Shown piece after piece: positions 60,991-64,000 of a stretch of DNA of 64,000 bases (its first letter is position 1; each line of letters opens with the position of its first letter). Below the pieces are notes generated by a model, which worked only from the letters and a program-made list of their open reading frames with translations, was not told where the DNA came from and ran no database searches. Both the position numbers and the translations under genes were made by a program. The stretch covers positions 682,001 to 746,000 of the forward strand of contig JAJNNY010000003.1 in NCBI GenBank assembly GCA_022453515.1, in the 5' to 3' direction. The stretch comes from Astrocystis sublimbata. Its lineage: Eukaryota; Ascomycota; Sordariomycetes; Xylariales; Xylariaceae.

Positions 60991-61700
60991 ATGTCCATAA
61001 TGCCAAGGGAGGTAGACTGGGGCAGGGGGTTGCACACTTCTACTGCGTTTTCTGCCATGATCTTCTTCTTCCAGCAGATGGGTACACTTATCGAGAGTGG
61101 TCAGACGGATGCAGTAGCATTCAAGAAATCTCTCGAAGATAAAGGACTACTCGGCACCTCGAAGCAGACTTCTGATGTCTCTAAGGAATTGAGATCACTT
61201 CAAGAAGAGATGAAGCTCGCAGCACCCGGAAATATGCTTGTGATCAAGAGTACAGGATACCGTGTCGGTATCGAGACACTTAATCAACTAAACGGAACGG
61301 AATGGTTCAACAACGAGCTTATCCTGCTCTATCTTTACCTCGCTGATCGATTGCCACACGTCCGCGTCGGCTTTTCTATCCCTATCCATTAACAGGATCG
61401 GCTACGGAAGATAGTGGCGAAGCCCTTTGAAAGGGCCGCGCGAGTAATCGAGGAGTGGAAGAGCGCGGAACTGGACGACCGTCTTACCTGCTTCTTCCCG
61501 CTCTTCCAGCATGGAGATCACTTTAGCCTCCTCGAGGTTAATTACAGAGACAATGCAGTTTATCACTATGACTCGCTTCAAAAGACAACTTATACAGAGA
61601 TCAAAGTAAGTATCCTAGAGCTTCTAACCTTAGCACGATACTGATTCCATAGTAGAAGGCATGCAAGGATCAATTTCCCGGGCTACGATATGTTGAACAG
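60991..61700 (+). pseudogene. Ulp1/C48 cysteine-peptidase-like relic
   Basis: Exon 1 runs 60991-61605 with an in-frame TAA at 61390-61392; a 50-nt intron (GTAAGT donor) leads to 61656-61700. The reading shows a coiled/Lys-Glu-rich lead and then the C48 pattern: GTEWFNNELILLYLYLADRL, FFPLFQHGDHFSLLEV with the catalytic-type His, YHYDSLQKT with the Asp, and ACKDQFPGLRYVEQ. The expected following Gln-x(5)-Cys-Gly active-site block was not found downstream, where only a degenerate GCCAATGGCCAAG stretch is seen. Similar C48 domains occur in SUMO proteases and as passengers of fungal transposons. The premature stop and missing Cys box argue for a dead gene; an unusual splice over the stop is the alternative. 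Confidence 0.65.
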
Positions 61701-62324
61701 GTTAGTGTACTAGTTGAAGATGTTGGAGGCCAATGGCCAAGTTGGGAATTGGGAGTATCCAGGCTAGTAGTAGGACTAGGACTAGTCCTAATCTCAACAT
61801 CCAGGGTCCCTGCTGCCGAGAGATCCAAGCACGGGACTCCCACGACCAAGAGCGCGAAGATGAAGAGAGACATATCTGTTCCGAATATAGGAAATAGCTG
61901 TAGTAGTGTTATATTGCTTTTACGAATGATTTTACTTGGATTATAACGGCAACAAGGCTTTTTAATGTTTATATCGACAATAGTGGCCAGTTCCGGACAT
62001 CTGGTGTCCGTTTCTAACCACTCTAAAATTAGCATATTGGTCTATCGCTTGTGCGGAATTGGCTTTTGGAAGTCGACGTTGTAATTTTCGAAGATATAGC
62101 AAACCACAAGGCTGCTTAACAAGACGTAGAATCCGGATATTCACTTTCGTTAATTTTATATAATAACTAATTGCATTTATGTTTTACCTCTGGCAAAGGA
62201 CGATAGGAGGATAGGAGGATGCAAATAGGGAGTGCGACTAGACATTAGTTAGTAGAGATAATAAAGTAGCTATGGGAAAGACCCTAATAGTATAGCGATT
62301 GAAACTGGGTATAATTCGAACAAG
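61701..62324. other. Non-coding stretch between the C48 relic and the GTAC repeat cluster
   Basis: AT-rich in its right half. Holds the decayed 3' end of the C48 relic (to about 61900). Nothing else recognised. Confidence 0.5.
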
Positions 62325-62680
62325 AAGTTTTGGACCAGTACGGCTGGGACCAGCACAGCTGTCGGCGTCGTGCCAGTCCGAGGCCGTACTGGTACGGGCT
62401 TGGAAAAACCAGCACCGAGGACCCCGTACCGGTACGATATCTAGACCTGGGCCAGTACGGCCTGGACCGGTACGGGTTTGGTCGACGGACTGGTACGATA
62501 TGCGTACCGGCACGCGTTCAGACCAAGGACTAGTACGACCCTGGACCAGTACAAGTACAGCTTTGGATGGCAGACCAGTACGGTCCTGCACTGGTACGGG
62601 CCGGGGCTAGTACGGGTTGGGACCCCGTACCAGTACGCCGCTAGACCAGTACAGCTGAGGACTCCGTACCAGTCCGTCCG
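62325..62680. repeat. Cluster of GTAC-centred short repeats (CCAGTACGG and variants)
   Basis: About 15 copies of a near-palindromic core, CC(A/G)GTAC(T/C)GG and one-off variants, occur every 15-30 bp in both orientations, e.g. GACCAGTACGGCT, CCGTACTGGTACGGG, CCCGTACCGGTACGAT and CCCGTACCAGTACGCC. The block is much more GC-rich than its flanks, with sharp edges. Frames that cross it on both strands are by-products. It could be a decayed satellite, the subterminal repeats of a DNA transposon, or a protein-binding array; sequence alone does not decide. Confidence 0.85.
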
Positions 62681-63539
62681 TCCCAATTGGCAATACTAGC
62701 TTATCTTTAGCAGGTTAGGCGCACTCTAACATCTGGCTGGGCCTGGTAGAGAGTATGGTCTAGTTCGGCCATCTCGTCTTCAATGAAGCGGAGATCGTTT
62801 GGTTACAAGGTAAGCAAAAGCAAGCATATGGCTTAGCTAGATCGCCAAGGGTCACGTGAAATCCACTAAGCCTACTGAAAATGCGCAGTTCTCTCGCCCC
62901 CACAGCCCCCTCCCTCACAGCCTGCATCGAGTTGTGTTCTGGTCATGTAAGCGAGGTAGCAGCAACACATCTGACATCACCCACCACTATCCTACCGACA
63001 GCTGAACTGGCCTGCCTGTCTACTTACTACGCGACAGTCCCAGGAGGGAAAAGAACAGTGTAGCTCGCCTGGAAAAGCAGCCAATAGTAATGTGAGAAGA
63101 CGAAGACACAGCCACTCTGCTGCCGCCTAACATCGAGGCCCCATGGACCTGGTCGTCTCGATGGCTGCGGCAGTAGCATCCAGAAGACTGCGCGCGTAGG
63201 CTCTCCTCGTTGGTGCTTCTGACCTGCCAAGATATCCGACCTTATGTGTAGGCTTTTCTGCACCACCATGTTTTCTTCCTACCTGCTACCACTCTCTAAC
63301 AAAACATACTTTGACTGACAATGGAAGAACAGGTTGACTAGGCAAACCAACGGTAATCGATCCAATTACGGATTCGAGATACTATCAGCAAGGAACCCCA
63401 AAGGTTAGTCAAGCTCTTGCCATCACCACAACGCATATAATTCCCAAGTAGATCCATAGGATCAAGGCTTGCCCCTATCACACGCCTAGCTTTACGGTCT
63501 GACAAGTCGTGCCAGGGCAGGTGGACGGCCATCTAGATC
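62681..63539. other. Upstream region of the PNP-NLR gene
   Basis: 0.86 kb with no supported gene. Short frames on both strands lack family features. Confidence 0.5.
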
Positions 63540-64000
63540 ATGCCAGACCCCGAGGACTACACGGTTGGATGGATTTGCGCCGTCGACAAAGAACACGTCG
63601 CCGCGCAGGCATTCCTCGACGACCAGCATGACGACCTAGACTCGCTACCCGCCAACGATAACAACACCTACACCTTGGGTCGGGTAGGAAAGCACAATGT
63701 CGTCATAGCTGTGCTACCCCACTGGGAATACGGGCTCGTCAACGCCGCGAACGCGGCTAGAGACATGATCCGCAGCTTTCCGAACCTTAGAGTTGGGTTG
63801 ATGGTTGGCATCGGTGGTGGTGCTCCGGCCAGGCAGGACATCCGCTTAGGCGATGTCGTAGTCAGTTCTGCTGGCCGTGCAAATGGAGGCGTTTTCCAGT
63901 ACGACTTCGGAAAGACCATCCAGAACAAGGCCTTTGACACCACCGGATTTTTGAACAAGCCACCTACATTTATCATGACGGCAGTCGCTGCCCTAAAAAC
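63540..64000 (+). CDS. Nucleoside-phosphorylase-domain NLR-type protein, N-terminal part (runs off the window)
   Basis: ATG 63540 opens an uninterrupted frame of 153 codons to the window edge. It starts [20 protein letters not shown] and continues through [40 protein letters not shown] and the hallmark [20 protein letters not shown], the purine/uridine phosphorylase (PNP_UDP) fold seen at the N-terminus of many fungal NLRs, followed there by NACHT or NB-ARC and ankyrin/TPR repeats. Those downstream domains lie beyond the window, so NLR architecture is inferred; a stand-alone PNP-domain protein is possible. Fungal NLRs are implicated in self/non-self recognition. No damage is visible in the part seen. 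Confidence 0.82.
   Translation, partial: MPDPEDYTVGWICAVDKEHVAAQAFLDDQHDDLDSLPANDNNTYTLGRVGKHNVVIAVLPHWEYGLVNAANAARDMIRSFPNLRVGLMVGIGGGAPARQDIRLGDVVVSSAGRANGGVFQYDFGKTIQNKAFDTTGFLNKPPTFIMTAVAALK

Noticed and set aside
62238..62700. Several overlapping frames with RTGPG or WYG repeats on both strands
   Set aside because: They are translations of the GTAC repeat cluster in different frames.

Overview
The window is nuclear DNA from a filamentous ascomycete (Pezizomycotina, probably a Sordariomycete; placement to order is inference). The signs are many short introns (about 50-80 nt, GTRNGT donors, CTGAC/CTAAC branch points), a complex I 40-kDa subunit gene (absent from budding yeasts), an Fks1 hot-spot pattern known from Fusarium, a DUF3723 gene relic and a nucleoside-phosphorylase-type NLR. 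All exon boundaries were read by eye from splice signals and reading-frame continuity; no transcript data were available.

From 1 to about 57 kb the window is ordinary, gene-dense housekeeping chromosome. In order: the 3' end of an importin-beta karyopherin; MOG1 (Ran pathway); a GCNA/SprT-like protease (minus); a 5.5-kb gene-free stretch; the 1,3-beta-glucan synthase FKS1; a Sec14/CSR1-like lipid-transfer protein; a HINT-type HIT hydrolase (minus); DAM1 (DASH complex); BUD20 (minus); mitochondrial aconitase; the rhomboid RBD2; a gelsolin-repeat protein; LCB1 (serine palmitoyltransferase); a GH17 cell-wall glucanase; GAA1 (minus); RPN9 (minus); complex I NUO-40; the methyltransferase EFM5; UBP8 (minus); and a LACTB2-like metallo-beta-lactamase protein. 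The genes are not an operon-like pathway. Loose themes are nuclear transport (importin, MOG1), cell wall and membrane (FKS1, GH17, GAA1, LCB1) and mitochondria (aconitase, NUO-40).

From about 57 kb to the end the character changes to an accessory island. It holds a gene-poor stretch, a DUF3723 pseudogene split by a 329-bp solo LTR with a perfect 5-bp target duplication, a divergent Ulp1/C48-peptidase-like pseudogene starting just beyond a perfect 20-bp palindrome, a roughly 350-bp cluster of GTAC-centred short repeats, and the 5' part of a PNP-domain NLR that runs off the window. DUF3723 genes and NLRs are recurrent cargo of Starship giant transposons. No DUF3435 tyrosine-recombinase captain is visible here, so a Starship remnant is a hypothesis only.

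No tRNA, rRNA, CRISPR array or prokaryotic-type regulatory element was found. Several genes are invisible or misread in simple ORF views: the importin end, HINT with its 15-nt micro-exon, the DAM1 tail and the EFM5 exons.
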